Assembly (NCBI RefSeq): GCF_900105125.1
Contig: NZ_LT629750.1
Span: 7,467,001-7,531,000, forward strand
Direction: 5' to 3'
Length of the DNA: 64,000 nt
From: Bradyrhizobium canariense
GTDB taxonomy: Bacteria > Pseudomonadota > Alphaproteobacteria > Rhizobiales > Xanthobacteraceae
Positions within the stretch are counted from its first letter, which is position 1. Each line of letters opens with the position of its first letter. Of the stretch, positions 24,201 to 33,421 are shown piece after piece. Both the position numbers and the translations under genes were made by a program. The notes below the pieces were generated by a model. That model worked only from the letters and a program-made list of their open reading frames with translations, was not told where the DNA came from and did not search any database.

Positions 24201-26747
24201 ATGCCAGGATCGGGCCATCGTTCCACCGGGACGTCACCGGATCGCGCTGACATGGCGTCGTCGCGGGCTCCAGCTTTTTTAAACTGCATTCGCCAGGTCG
24301 CAGCGCGTTGCTGGGATTGCGTGCTGCGCTTGGCGCTGGTGCTCTGGGTCGTGCGTGTGCCGCTCGTGACCACGACGTTCGGAATCTTGCTGCTCGGTGT
24401 GACCTCGCAGGCGCAGGATCTCCTGGTCGAGTTCGCCCATCCACCGTTCTGGTGCAGAACGCTCTTGATGGTTTGGTTCGTCTTTGTGCTGACGGCCGTC
24501 TGGGCCATGCCGACGCATTACGCGGCGCGGCTGCTGCTGAATACCGATTCACGCTTCTTGCAATCGCTGGAAGATGAACGCGCGCTGGGGCGAGCGGCCT
24601 GTCTAAAGCGATCGTCGAAGGTTGTGCCGCGCCTATTGGGTTTCCTCACCTTTGTCGCGGTCGAGGTTGCCGTGCTGCGGTCTTACCTGAATCTGCCGAC
24701 CCTGGACGAAGGCGATGTCACCACCGCAGTCAACTGGGCGCTCATCGAGGTGGCGTTACTTGTCGCGGCCGCCAGCGTGGCTTTCGTCTTCTGGGTCATT
24801 AAGCGACCGCGGAGCTTGATGCTGCCAAGCTGGCTCAAATCGATAAACGGCAAACTGGGAATTGTTTGGCAATATTTTGCGCCGGGACGCGTCCATGGAT
24901 CCCACAGCCAAGGGAGCCGTGACGTCGGTCGATTTCTCCTGGCTGCGATTTTTGCCGTCTTCGTCAGCGTTTTTTGTTTCGGCGCCGATCGAATTGCCGG
25001 CATATTTCCCCGTGCGATGGCCGTGCCTTTCATTCTTGGCGGATGGCTGCCGTTCCTTGCATACCTTGCGGGCCTCGGCCGGCAATTCCGCGCACCATTG
25101 ATTGTCGGCCTGTTCACGTTCGTCGCCTTGCTGACTTTCATTTTGGGCGACAAACATTCCGTACGCGTGATCGAGGCGGACGCCGCGGCCGGTTCGCCCG
25201 TCAACAAGAACCCTGTGCCTCTGCAAGATGCGCTCATGCAGTGGATGAAGGAGAACCAGTGCGAGCCACAAGGCGGAGACGAGACGCGAGTGGCGAACTG
25301 CCCACGGCCAGTCATCGTTGCCGCGGCCGGTGGCGCGAGCCGCGCGGGCTTCTTCATGGCCACGATCATCGGCTATTTCATGCAGGAAGCGTCCGGCAAC
25401 GGCCTTGATCCCGATAAAGTGCGCCAGCGGCTGTTCGCCATTTCAAGTGTCTCGGGTGGCTCCATGGGAGCTGTGATGGTCACGGTGGCGCTCAACGCCG
25501 AGACCAACACGAACGATCATCCCTGCATTAACTCGTCCGTCGACCAATGGTGGGGGCAAACCGTCGGCAATTGGCGCGACTGCTTCGAAGCCTTGACCAG
25601 CGGCGACTTTCTGACGGCCGATTTCCTCGGCTTCGCCTTCAACGATATGCTGCCGTTCGGCCCGGGGCGTGACCGAGCTGCCTTATTGGAGGACAGCTGG
25701 AGCACGCGGTATAAGCGCGTCGCCACTGCCGCAAACAAATCGGCGACGCCGCCCAAGTGCCAGGGCCTGGACTGTCCATTTCTATCGCTACGGCCGCGAC
25801 CGGGTCATTGGATTCCTTGGCTTGTTCTCAATGGCGCTTCGGAAGCGACCGGTCGCCGTATCGTGACAACGTCCTTGGCCATGACCTACACGCCGAAGGC
25901 GGCGGAGGTGAATCCGTGCCCCACGGCTACCGGGCAGGGGCCGTGCCCGCTATTTGTCCAGGCCGACAGCTTTCATGAACTGCTGCAACACGCCGTGCCT
26001 CCCGTCGGCTGGTGGGGATGGCTGGGATTCCTCGAGCGTGATCGCCTGCGAAGCACTATCGGCGATGATGTGCGCTTGAGCACGGCCGCGCACAATTCGG
26101 CGCGCTTTCCGTTCATTTCCCCGCCCGGTTCGATCCGGAATCAGATCCTGGACAAGAATCAAAACCAGAGGATCGTCGATCGTATCGTCGATGGCGGTTA
26201 TTTCGAGAACTACGGCGCGCTAAGCGCGAAAGAGCTCGCTTTGGCCGTGCATGCCGTGGAACCGAGGTTGAAGCCGCTGGTGATCGTGATTTCGAACGAT
26301 CCAGCGGACGTGCTCGCTCCCAGCGATGACGCCAGGTCGAATCTTCCAAGTCCGCCACGCCCCGCCGTCAACGGCAGCGAATTTGTCACGGATGCCACCG
26401 CTTCGCTCACCACTTTCGCTAATGCTCGCACTGCTCACGGTACGTTGGGCGTCGCCGAACTGCAAACGGCGTTGCACCAGGCCATTCCAGATTGCAAAGA
26501 TCTCGTGATCCAGGTTCGCGTTTGGCCCGATCAGGACAGGACGCTCTCAATGAGCTGGTGGGAATCGTCGCTGGTTCAGCGGCAGTTGCATCGGCAGACC
26601 GAGGTTTGCCTGGACAACGGACGAGAGTGCACGTCCTATCTTCATCAGGGCGCCGACGCGAAAGGCGCAGATAAAAATCAGAATGCGCCGCACCTGAAAG
26701 CGATTTGGAATGCGATGAAGAACCCAGCTTGCATAGCCGCCAAATAA
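24201..26747 (+). CDS. Membrane-anchored patatin-like phospholipase domain protein
   Basis: A large protein (848 residues). The N-terminal ~320 residues hold about eight hydrophobic segments (for example LALVLWVVRVPLVTTTFGIL and FLLAAIFAVFVSVFCFGADR). The rest is a patatin-type hydrolase domain: the glycine-rich oxyanion loop AAAGGASRAGFF at about residue 376, the nucleophile elbow SVSGGSMGA at about 415, and the catalytic Asp in DGGYFENYGA at about 663. Ser-Asp dyad lipid acyl hydrolase activity is expected, with the catalytic domain tethered to the inner membrane. A strong AAGGGGGG ribosome-binding site fixes the start. It stands alone, followed by a hairpin. The physiological substrate is unknown. 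Confidence 0.85.
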   Translation: MPGSGHRSTGTSPDRADMASSRAPAFLNCIRQVAARCWDCVLRLALVLWVVRVPLVTTTFGILLLGVTSQAQDLLVEFAHPPFWCRTLLMVWFVFVLTAVWAMPTHYAARLLLNTDSRFLQSLEDERALGRAACLKRSSKVVPRLLGFLTFVAVEVAVLRSYLNLPTLDEGDVTTAVNWALIEVALLVAAASVAFVFWVIKRPRSLMLPSWLKSINGKLGIVWQYFAPGRVHGSHSQGSRDVGRFLLAAIFAVFVSVFCFGADRIAGIFPRAMAVPFILGGWLPFLAYLAGLGRQFRAPLIVGLFTFVALLTFILGDKHSVRVIEADAAAGSPVNKNPVPLQDALMQWMKENQCEPQGGDETRVANCPRPVIVAAAGGASRAGFFMATIIGYFMQEASGNGLDPDKVRQRLFAISSVSGGSMGAVMVTVALNAETNTNDHPCINSSVDQWWGQTVGNWRDCFEALTSGDFLTADFLGFAFNDMLPFGPGRDRAALLEDSWSTRYKRVATAANKSATPPKCQGLDCPFLSLRPRPGHWIPWLVLNGASEATGRRIVTTSLAMTYTPKAAEVNPCPTATGQGPCPLFVQADSFHELLQHAVPPVGWWGWLGFLERDRLRSTIGDDVRLSTAAHNSARFPFISPPGSIRNQILDKNQNQRIVDRIVDGGYFENYGALSAKELALAVHAVEPRLKPLVIVISNDPADVLAPSDDARSNLPSPPRPAVNGSEFVTDATASLTTFANARTAHGTLGVAELQTALHQAIPDCKDLVIQVRVWPDQDRTLSMSWWESSLVQRQLHRQTEVCLDNGRECTSYLHQGADAKGADKNQNAPHLKAIWNAMKNPACIAAK

Positions 26748-26756
26748 CGGCCGGCC

Positions 26757-26773
26757 GCGCCCCAGCGGGGCGC
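26757..26773. terminator. Hairpin between convergent patatin and galE genes
   Basis: GCGCCCC-AGC-GGGGCGC, a perfect 7-bp stem with a 3-base loop, fills most of the 32-bp gap between two convergent stop codons. It can act from either side. There is no T-tract. Confidence 0.5.
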
Positions 26774-26779
26774 TCGTGG

Positions 26780-27811
26780 TTATGCCGAGGCCTGGCTCGG
26801 AGCAATGTCATATCCGTTTGGATTCCGGCTTTGCCATCTCCACGTATCGACGCACATGTCGTGCAGCTTTCGTGTCGCGCGCCAGCCCAGGAGTTGATGT
26901 GCGAGGTCGGTGCAGGCGTAGTAGCTCGCGACGTCGCCCTCCCGTCGAGCTGAAAACACGAACGGAATGTCCTTGCCGCACGCCTTCGAGAAGGCGCGCA
27001 CAAGATCAAGGACGCTGCTGCCGCGGCCCGTTCCCAGATTGACCTGGAGGAAGTCCTGCCGGCCGAGATGTTCGAGCGCACGCAGATGGCCGGTGGCCAG
27101 GTCCGTCACATGAACGTAGTCGCGGATGCCGGTTCCATCCGGCGTGCTGTAGTCGTTGCCGAAGATATTGACGTGGGGGCGCCGTCCAACGGCGACCTGA
27201 GCGATGAAGGGCATGAGATTGCTGGGAACGCCAAGTGGATCTTCTCCGATCAGGCCGCTGGCGTGACATCCCACGGGATTGAAGTAGCGCAGGATCGCGA
27301 TCCTGAAGTCCTCAGTGGATTGAGCCACCTCTGTCAGCATGTCCTCGACGACAAGCTTGGTGCGCCCATAGGGACTGTAAGGCGACTTAGGGTGATCTTC
27401 AGTCAACGGAAGAAAGATCGGATCACCGTAGACGGTGGCCGATGACGAGAACACGAGCTTGTTGACGCCGACGTCCTTCATGGCCTGCACGAGTCTCATC
27501 GAGCCGAGCACGTTGTTTTCATAGTAGAGCAGGGGATGGCTTACCGATTCCGCGACGGATTTCAGCCCGGCGAAATGGATCACGGCTTCGCAGTGATGCG
27601 TCGCCAGCACGGTCGTAAGCAGATCGCGATCTCGAACGTCTCCTCGAACGACGAGGGGTGCCGTGCCCGTGATGCGCTCGATGCGCCTGACAACCTCGAC
27701 ATTACTGTTGGAAAAATTATCGAAAATGACGACCTGATGGCCGGCATCGATCAGTTCGATACATGTGTGGGAGCCGATATAGCCGGCGCCCCCTGTAACC
27801 ATAATTTTCAT
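26780..27811 (-). CDS. galE: UDP-glucose 4-epimerase
   Basis: A 343-residue extended short-chain dehydrogenase interconverting UDP-glucose and UDP-galactose, supplying UDP-Gal for exopolysaccharide. The NAD loop GGAGYIGSH is at residues 7-15, the catalytic SS(A)T triad region in FSSSATVYGD, and the YGRTK Tyr-Lys pair follows. The sugar-binding NPVGCHASGLIGEDP and C-terminal substrate loop RREGDVASYYA are as in GalE/ExoB. It sits at the downstream end of the exopolysaccharide locus, 192 bp after the priming transferase gene, on the same strand. ExoB is the rhizobial name of the same enzyme. Confidence 0.95.
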   Translation of the reverse strand: MKIMVTGGAGYIGSHTCIELIDAGHQVVIFDNFSNSNVEVVRRIERITGTAPLVVRGDVRDRDLLTTVLATHHCEAVIHFAGLKSVAESVSHPLLYYENNVLGSMRLVQAMKDVGVNKLVFSSSATVYGDPIFLPLTEDHPKSPYSPYGRTKLVVEDMLTEVAQSTEDFRIAILRYFNPVGCHASGLIGEDPLGVPSNLMPFIAQVAVGRRPHVNIFGNDYSTPDGTGIRDYVHVTDLATGHLRALEHLGRQDFLQVNLGTGRGSSVLDLVRAFSKACGKDIPFVFSARREGDVASYYACTDLAHQLLGWRATRKLHDMCVDTWRWQSRNPNGYDIAPSQASA

Positions 27812-28003
27812 GCGTTATCCAAATCTATCAATCGAAACCGCGGCGGATCGAACGCTTTGTCCGCAAGGATGGCGGGGAGCTGGCGTTCAGCTGTCCAATG
27901 TCATTTATTAATTTTGTCGAAAATTCCGACATCGATAGTTCAAACCGGAACAGCCAATGATCGCCTGTTCCGCCAGCCGTCTCAGATTTTGATTGTCGTG
28001 TCT

Positions 28004-28678
28004 TCAATAAGCGCTGTCGGTAAGCAAAAGAGAAGGTATCGTGACGATCAATATCTTTGCGTCGAGAGTTATCGACCAGTTGTGCGCATAGAACGTGTCG
28101 CATGCGACGCGCTTGCTATATGTCGTCGTACTACGACCGCTAACTTGCCAAAGGCCGGTAATGCCCGGGCGACAAGCTTTGTAGGCGTTTACGGCGTTGG
28201 AATACCTGACCAGTTCTTCCTCGGTAACAGGTCGCGGTCCGACAATGCTCATGTCGCCTCGAAGGACGTTAAACAGTTGAGGCAACTCATCCAGGCTGGA
28301 CTTGCGCAGAAGAGGACCGATCGGCGTTATCCTTGGATCGTAGCGCAGCTTGCAATTGGTCGCCCACTCGGCCGCCGCCAGCGGATCGGAGTCAAGGAGC
28401 TGCTGCAATCGCTCCGGAGCGTCCGTAACCATTGTGCGAAACTTCAAGCAATCGAAGTGCTTTCCGTTGAACCCGACGCGCCGATGACGGAACAAGGCTG
28501 GTCCAGGAGAGGTGACGACGACGGCCAGAAAACAAATAATCAATAATGGAGCGAGTAAAATAATTCCGGAGAGTGCCAGGAAGATGTCGATCGCTCTCTT
28601 CGGACTTAATCCTATGGGACGCGGTGCTTCAACAGAAGTAAACCGCAACTTGCCACGTGTATCAACCAAACCGGGCAT
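28004..28678 (-). CDS. exoY: ExoY-type undecaprenyl-phosphate sugar-1-phosphate transferase
   Basis: A priming transferase that moves a sugar-1-phosphate (galactose in rhizobial ExoY) from a UDP-sugar to undecaprenyl phosphate, starting each repeat unit at the inner membrane. At 224 residues it is the short form with one membrane segment (FLALSGIILLAPLLIICFLA) and the catalytic domain: ALFRHRRVGFNGKHFDCLKF, then SLDELPQLFNVLRGDMSIVG with PRPVTEEEL. The large N-terminal membrane domain of WbaP is absent, as in ExoY. The start MPGLVDTRGK is supported by length. The donor sugar (Gal or Glc) cannot be told by eye. Confidence 0.9.
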   Translation of the reverse strand: MPGLVDTRGKLRFTSVEAPRPIGLSPKRAIDIFLALSGIILLAPLLIICFLAVVVTSPGPALFRHRRVGFNGKHFDCLKFRTMVTDAPERLQQLLDSDPLAAAEWATNCKLRYDPRITPIGPLLRKSSLDELPQLFNVLRGDMSIVGPRPVTEEELVRYSNAVNAYKACRPGITGLWQVSGRSTTTYSKRVACDTFYAHNWSITLDAKILIVTIPSLLLTDSAY

Positions 28679-28906
28679 TCGGGTACTCCTACAAATATGG
28701 ACGAGATCGAAAGGTATTTGTCTCCTTTAACGTTACCCTTTTTTAAGGATATCGTGCGGTGCACAATTCGCGCAAGCTTGTTTTCTAGGCATTTTTGGGC
28801 AAAATTTTGATCAGCATTTTAAACATCGCGAGTTAGTTTTCATCAAGCTAATCCGAGGGATACGGCTTCGGCACGCGCCATTTTGAGAATATTGAGCGAA
28901 GACTGG

Positions 28907-28985
28907 AACGATCACAAACGATCACATTTATGTGGCGGTACAGCATAACGCACCTCCCAACTAAGAGCCCCGCGATGTTTTCGCG
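28907..28985. promoter_or_regulatory. Tandem 10-bp repeat and inverted repeat in the exoY upstream gap
   Basis: The 571-bp gap 28679-29249 has no supported gene. It contains AACGATCACA twice in tandem (28907-28916 and 28917-28926), spaced exactly one helical turn, and an inverted repeat CGCGA-N5-TCGCG at 28971-28985. Both lie 230-310 bp upstream of exoY, where regulators of exopolysaccharide promoters could bind. The region nearest exoY (28730-28860) is AT-rich. The regulatory role is inferred. Confidence 0.4.
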
Positions 28986-29249
28986 AACAGCTAAAGTTCC
29001 AAGGTCTGATCCGGGACTGCTCGATAACGAGGCACATGGATCGCAAGCACACGCCCAAACCCGCCGCGGCGTCCGTTTTTTTTGCCGTTCGTGCTGTTCC
29101 CAAATCCGCGTAGGCGTAACTGGTCGCTGTTACGCGGCTTCAGCTGTTGTTACCGCCATGCTGTCGGATCGGTTCCGGTCGATTGGTTTGTAACTCAGAC
29201 GTATCATCCGCTGCGCGCGAGCGCCCGCAACCCCTGGCGCTGCTCCAGC

Positions 29250-31544
29250 TCACGCTTGAGCGTTCGGCTTTGTGTAGTACATATAGCGCCGATCCGAATA
29301 GCCTTCGTACCGGCGCATGACGGCTTCATCGGCTTTGTTGAGGACCGCGCCCAGCAGGCGATCAGTCAAAACAGGCGATGAACTAACCGCCTTTAGAATT
29401 TCATCGGTCGACGTGCTTCCCCACTCAACAACCAGAACGAAGGCGTCGAACAGATGCGCCACCGCCTTCACGTCAACCACCGGCAGGATGGGCGGCAAGT
29501 CGACCAGGATATAGTCGTAATTGTTCCTGGCCGTCTTAAACATGTCCTTGACTGCCGGTGAATTCAAAACGTCGGAGCTGTTGGAAAACGCGACCTTCGT
29601 CGAAGCTGGCAGGAAATCAAATTTGAACTTCGAATCCGGGATGAGCAGGTCGTCGACGTTCAATCTGTCCGCGACCATGTCGAGCAAACCTGGCTCGGCC
29701 GCATAGCCAAGCAACCTGGTCATCGAAGGGTTTCGCAGATCGGCGTCAACCAGCATGGTGCGCGCGCCGGTTTTCGCCACAAATGCCGCAAACGATGCTG
29801 CGACGGTCGTTTTTCCTTCGCCGGGGAGTGCTGAAACGATCCCGATGACCTTGCCTCCGGTCGGATGAAGATCGATCGCGACCTTGATGTATCGCAAGGC
29901 CTCCGCGGTTTCGGAAAACGGCGATACCTCGTTGATCTGGCGAAATGCCGTCGAATCCCGCCTTGCTTGCGGCTTGCCGACCAGGGTCTTCTGCTTGGAG
30001 AAAGCTGGCAGAACGGCAAGGCAGGTGGTTCCCAGAAGTTTTTCAAGTTGTGCGCGCGTATGGATCTGCCGGTCCATTTGTTCGCGGGCGATTCCACACG
30101 TTACGCCAAGCATCAATCCGCAAATTGCCGCCAGCGCGAGCGTTAATCCGATCTTCGGCGAGCTTGGCTTGCGCGGCGGCGATGCCTCCGTGACAATTCG
30201 GGCTTCCGTAGACGGAAACGACTGCTGCTGTACCGATTGGGTGAACCGCGACAGGAATGTCTCATAAATATTGCGGTAGCTGGTCGCGGCCGTTTCGAGT
30301 TCGCGCAGGTGGACCTGTGACTGCCTCGTCGCGGCAGACTTCTGGAAAACCTCGGTCATGCGCTTGTCGATGGCTTCTTCCTGGCTTCTCGCGATCTGGT
30401 ATTCGCTCTTGTAGCTCTCGGCGATGCGGGAGACCTCATCCCAGATTGACTGTTGCAGCGTCGCCATGTCGGTTCGCAGATTCTGGACGGCCGTATGAGT
30501 GGGCCCATACTTGGCGCTCCACTCGCTTACCTTGTTTTGATCGTCGAGAAATTGTTGTCGGAGCTTCGTAATGACGGGGCTGCTCAGTGCGTCCGTAACG
30601 ACAGGATCGGGAATGATAAAGCTCGCCTTGTCCGATCGTTGCTCCAGAACGTGCGATATGCGGTCAAGTTTTGCACGCGCCTGACTGGTGTCGGCGCGGG
30701 CCTTCGCCAAGGCTATTCCAAGCTGATCAAGCTCGGTTTCACTGGCGAGCTTGCCGTCGACCCCGATAATGATGCCGTTTGCGGATTTGTAGTCCTGGAC
30801 CGCCTTAAAGGCGTCGCTGGCCTGCTGGCGCAGCTCGCCTATTCGTTGCTGCAGCCACTCGCTGGCGCGGCGGGTCGCCTCGAACTTTGCTTCCAACTGG
30901 TCTTCGATGTAGGCGTCAGCGAACGCATTGGCGATCTTCGCCGCCTTGACCGGATCGAGCGAGGTATACGCGATTTCCTCGTGATAGCTGCGCCCCAGGC
31001 GGATAACGCGCAGATTGCTTGCGAGAGTGCCGATGGCGCTCTGCATCAGGTCATCGTCGGTAGGCTTCTCTTCCGGTTCGGCGGCCCATTTAAATCCGGG
31101 CCATTTGGATGCGCCTGACTTGACGATGGCAGATTTGAACAACAAGAAGGTACGTTGCCTCAGTCCCGGGCCGGATCCGATGAACTCCGGGTCTTCGTTC
31201 AGGTGCAATCGACGAATAACCGCGGTGGCTACCTTTTCCGATTTGGTGGTCTCTAGCTCGCTTTCAACCGCCGAGTCGTCGACACCGCGGCTTTCGGATG
31301 ACATTTCGCTCTGCACCCACACGATCTTTTTGGTGTCGATGATCATGTCGGTTCGGGCGGTATACCGCGACGGCGAAGCAAGAACGTAGGCGGCGCCAAG
31401 GAAAATCGCCACTGCGGTAATCGCGGCGATCAGACGCCACTCGCGGCCCAGGAAAGCGCGAAGCTGAAGCATAGACAACGTTCCGGAATGGGATTCGTTG
31501 TCTGTCAGCGGCGTGAAGGGCGGAAACTGGCCGGCTATGTTCAT
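29250..31544 (-). CDS. exoP: Polysaccharide biosynthesis tyrosine autokinase (ExoP/Wzc type)
   Basis: A 764-residue inner-membrane co-polymerase that sets chain length and couples polymerisation to export. The N-terminal Wzz domain has TM1 (LIAAITAVAIFLGAAYVL, about residues 36-54), a long periplasmic coiled-coil region and TM2 (IGLTLALAAICGLMLGV). The C-terminal BY-kinase has Walker A SALPGEGKTT (about residues 568-577), Walker A' TMLVDADLRNPS and Walker B YILVDLPPI. It ends with a tyrosine cluster (RRYEGYSDRRYMYYT) that is autophosphorylated in this family. It fuses the Wzz and kinase parts, as ExoP does. A Wza/ExoF partner gene is not visible nearby. Confidence 0.94.
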   Translation of the reverse strand: MNIAGQFPPFTPLTDNESHSGTLSMLQLRAFLGREWRLIAAITAVAIFLGAAYVLASPSRYTARTDMIIDTKKIVWVQSEMSSESRGVDDSAVESELETTKSEKVATAVIRRLHLNEDPEFIGSGPGLRQRTFLLFKSAIVKSGASKWPGFKWAAEPEEKPTDDDLMQSAIGTLASNLRVIRLGRSYHEEIAYTSLDPVKAAKIANAFADAYIEDQLEAKFEATRRASEWLQQRIGELRQQASDAFKAVQDYKSANGIIIGVDGKLASETELDQLGIALAKARADTSQARAKLDRISHVLEQRSDKASFIIPDPVVTDALSSPVITKLRQQFLDDQNKVSEWSAKYGPTHTAVQNLRTDMATLQQSIWDEVSRIAESYKSEYQIARSQEEAIDKRMTEVFQKSAATRQSQVHLRELETAATSYRNIYETFLSRFTQSVQQQSFPSTEARIVTEASPPRKPSSPKIGLTLALAAICGLMLGVTCGIAREQMDRQIHTRAQLEKLLGTTCLAVLPAFSKQKTLVGKPQARRDSTAFRQINEVSPFSETAEALRYIKVAIDLHPTGGKVIGIVSALPGEGKTTVAASFAAFVAKTGARTMLVDADLRNPSMTRLLGYAAEPGLLDMVADRLNVDDLLIPDSKFKFDFLPASTKVAFSNSSDVLNSPAVKDMFKTARNNYDYILVDLPPILPVVDVKAVAHLFDAFVLVVEWGSTSTDEILKAVSSSPVLTDRLLGAVLNKADEAVMRRYEGYSDRRYMYYTKPNAQA

Positions 31545-31586
31545 CTGCCATTCCTTAAACTAACGCGTACTCAAACCAACGTGGAC

Positions 31587-31964
31587 TTATCTCAGCGGCG
31601 TCACCTCGTATCCACGGGCGCAATTCAGCGCGTCGCATTCCGCGATCCGCCAAAGTAGCTGTGTCTTGTTAGTTGTGTTGATACTGAGGCCAGCAGATAC
31701 AAAAGGGCGTGCAACTCCAACGACACCAGGTGTCACGGTGGACCCTGGATATGAGTTCGGATTATTAGCTGCCAATACCAACGGAACCTGGCCGTCGAAC
31801 GCTTCAACTACTTGTTTCTCATCGAGAATTGATGCCTGCAAGGTATAGGAGAACGAACAGCATATCAATCGCGGCTGCCGTTCAAAATTCAGGCGGCCTT
31901 CAAAAGGTTGAACGACCTGACCTTTTTCGAGAAAACGCCGCTCAGGCGCGACGCATGTGCACAT
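31587..31964 (-). CDS. Cys-containing hypothetical protein with an internal duplication
   Basis: A 125-residue reading frame starting MCTCVAPERRFLEKGQ and ending GYEVTPLR, 42 bp upstream of the exoP start. It is not a family I recognise. Two segments look duplicated: EKGQVVQPFEGRL and DEKQVVEAFDGQV, about 35 residues apart. Five Cys (MCTC, ICC and ECDALNC, the last adding two) hint at metal or disulfide chemistry. The frame is open far upstream into the glycosyltransferase gene, and start evidence is weak (GAGAG about 10 bases before the ATG). The 233 bp between it and that gene hold nothing I can name. It may be a relic. Confidence 0.35.
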   Translation of the reverse strand: MCTCVAPERRFLEKGQVVQPFEGRLNFERQPRLICCSFSYTLQASILDEKQVVEAFDGQVPLVLAANNPNSYPGSTVTPGVVGVARPFVSAGLSINTTNKTQLLWRIAECDALNCARGYEVTPLR

Positions 31965-32197
31965 ACTTTGCGCAGGAACTCTCGAAGTAAGATTGGGGCC
32001 TGGTCTGCGTTCATTGATTTGTGACGTTCCTAAGTTTGATGATCTGTTGGCAAGATTTCCGTCCCTTATGCGCTCGGGCGAGCGTTCCGCAACCGGATAC
32101 CTATCTCTGGCGCCTGTGTGATTAGTCGGCCCCGGTGATCGAGGATAGGTCCGTATCGGTGACCGATACCTCCAGCCCTTTAGAGGCAGCGCGCGTA

Positions 32198-33328
32198 TCA
32201 GGGTTCCACTTGCGACTTGCTTGCAGTATGCGCGTTCGCTTTTTGAGCCAGGAGCTCGTCGATATGCGCGCGCATCTTCTGGAAAAATTGATCGCGGCCG
32301 AACTGTCTCGCGTGGGCTGCAATTTTTTCGGGATCGATTTCGATATCGGAAAGACTCCGGACCGCCGCGCAGATGTCCTCGACGGTTTGCTTCTCGAAGA
32401 AGACGCCCGATAGTCCCTTGGCAACTGTCTCGATCGCACCGCCCCGGCCATAGGCGACGACGGGACGTCCGCTCGCCATTGCTTCGACCGGCACCATCCC
32501 GAAATCTTCCTCGCCCGGGAAGATCAATGCGCGGCATCTCGCGTAATGTTGCTTCAAGACGTCAAAAGGCTGCGAACCCAGTACCTTGACGGTGGGGCCG
32601 GCAAGCCCGCGAATTTCGTCGAGCATCTCGCCGCCGCCGATTACGACGAGTTCGAGCTTCATCTCGTTGAAGGCGCGCACCGCGAGATCCGGCCGTTTGT
32701 AAGATACAAGCTCACCCACCATCAAAAAATAATCGCCAAGCTCGGAAGGTGCAGCGGGCGAAAATGCTTCGGTGTCGACGGGAGGATGAATAACCACGGA
32801 AGGCGCTCCGTAGTATCGATGGATCCGCCGGGCAACCGTTGCTGAATTCGCGACAAAGCTGTCGACCCGCGCGGCCGACGTCACGTCCCACATTCGCAGA
32901 TAGTGAGTGAGCAGCGGCATCATCTGTCGCGCTACCCAGCCGGCGCTTTGCCGGTAGTCGTGATACATGTTCCAGATGTAACGCATCGGTGTATGGCAGT
33001 AGCAAACGTGAAGCGCATCAGAGGGCGCAATGATGCCCTTGGCCGGCCCTGATTCACTGCTGATGATGAGGTCGTAGCCGCGCAGATCGAGTTGTTCGAG
33101 TGCCAGCGGCATCAGCGGCAGATAGGTTTTGTACATCCTGGCGGCGCGCGGCAGCGCATTGATGAACGTCGGAATGATGCGGTGCTGACGAATTCTGTCG
33201 GAAACCATCTCCGGAACGTAAACGTGGGTGAAAATATCGGCCTGCGGATACATCTCGCATAACGCTTCAATCACCTTCTCACCGCCCCTCATTCCGACAA
33301 GCCAGTAGTGAATGATGGCGACTTTCAT
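32198..33328 (-). CDS. Glycosyltransferase family 4 (exopolysaccharide assembly)
   Basis: A 376-residue retaining GT-B enzyme adding a sugar to the lipid-linked repeat unit at the cytoplasmic face. The N-terminal glycine-rich loop is MKVAIIHYWLVGMRGGEKVI, with CYCHTPMRYIWNMYHDY in the acceptor domain. The donor-domain DYFLMVGELVSYKRPDLAV is followed by the EX7E-type site in FPGEEDFGMVPVEAMASGRP, with the two Glu that bind the nucleotide sugar. An AAGGGAG ribosome-binding site fixes the start at 33328, although the frame is open upstream. A 19-bp tandem repeat lies just before it. The donor sugar is unknown; the relatives are mannosyltransferase-like. Confidence 0.92.
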   Translation of the reverse strand: MKVAIIHYWLVGMRGGEKVIEALCEMYPQADIFTHVYVPEMVSDRIRQHRIIPTFINALPRAARMYKTYLPLMPLALEQLDLRGYDLIISSESGPAKGIIAPSDALHVCYCHTPMRYIWNMYHDYRQSAGWVARQMMPLLTHYLRMWDVTSAARVDSFVANSATVARRIHRYYGAPSVVIHPPVDTEAFSPAAPSELGDYFLMVGELVSYKRPDLAVRAFNEMKLELVVIGGGEMLDEIRGLAGPTVKVLGSQPFDVLKQHYARCRALIFPGEEDFGMVPVEAMASGRPVVAYGRGGAIETVAKGLSGVFFEKQTVEDICAAVRSLSDIEIDPEKIAAHARQFGRDQFFQKMRAHIDELLAQKANAHTASKSQVEP

Positions 33329-33343
33329 CGACTCCCTTTCATT

Positions 33344-33381
33344 GAATTGGGAAAAGCAAGAAGAATTAGGAAAAGCAAGAA
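33344..33381. repeat. 19-bp tandem duplication between GT4 and GH16 genes
   Basis: GAATTGGGAAAAGCAAGAA (33344-33362) is followed at once by GAATTAGGAAAAGCAAGAA (33363-33381), 18 of 19 identical. It occupies the spacer between the stop of the upstream GH16 gene and the start of the GT4 gene, 15 bp from the GT4 ATG. It looks like a recent slippage duplication and could change translation of the GT4 gene. Confidence 0.75.
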
Positions 33382-33421
33382 CATCAGGCAATGGGCGGCG
33401 TCGCTTCGGAGCGGGTTCGTA

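Noticed and set aside
31965..32537. Upstream extension of the Cys-rich frame into the glycosyltransferase gene
   Set aside because: The overlap with the GT4 coding region is in a different frame and lacks a start with a ribosome-binding site.
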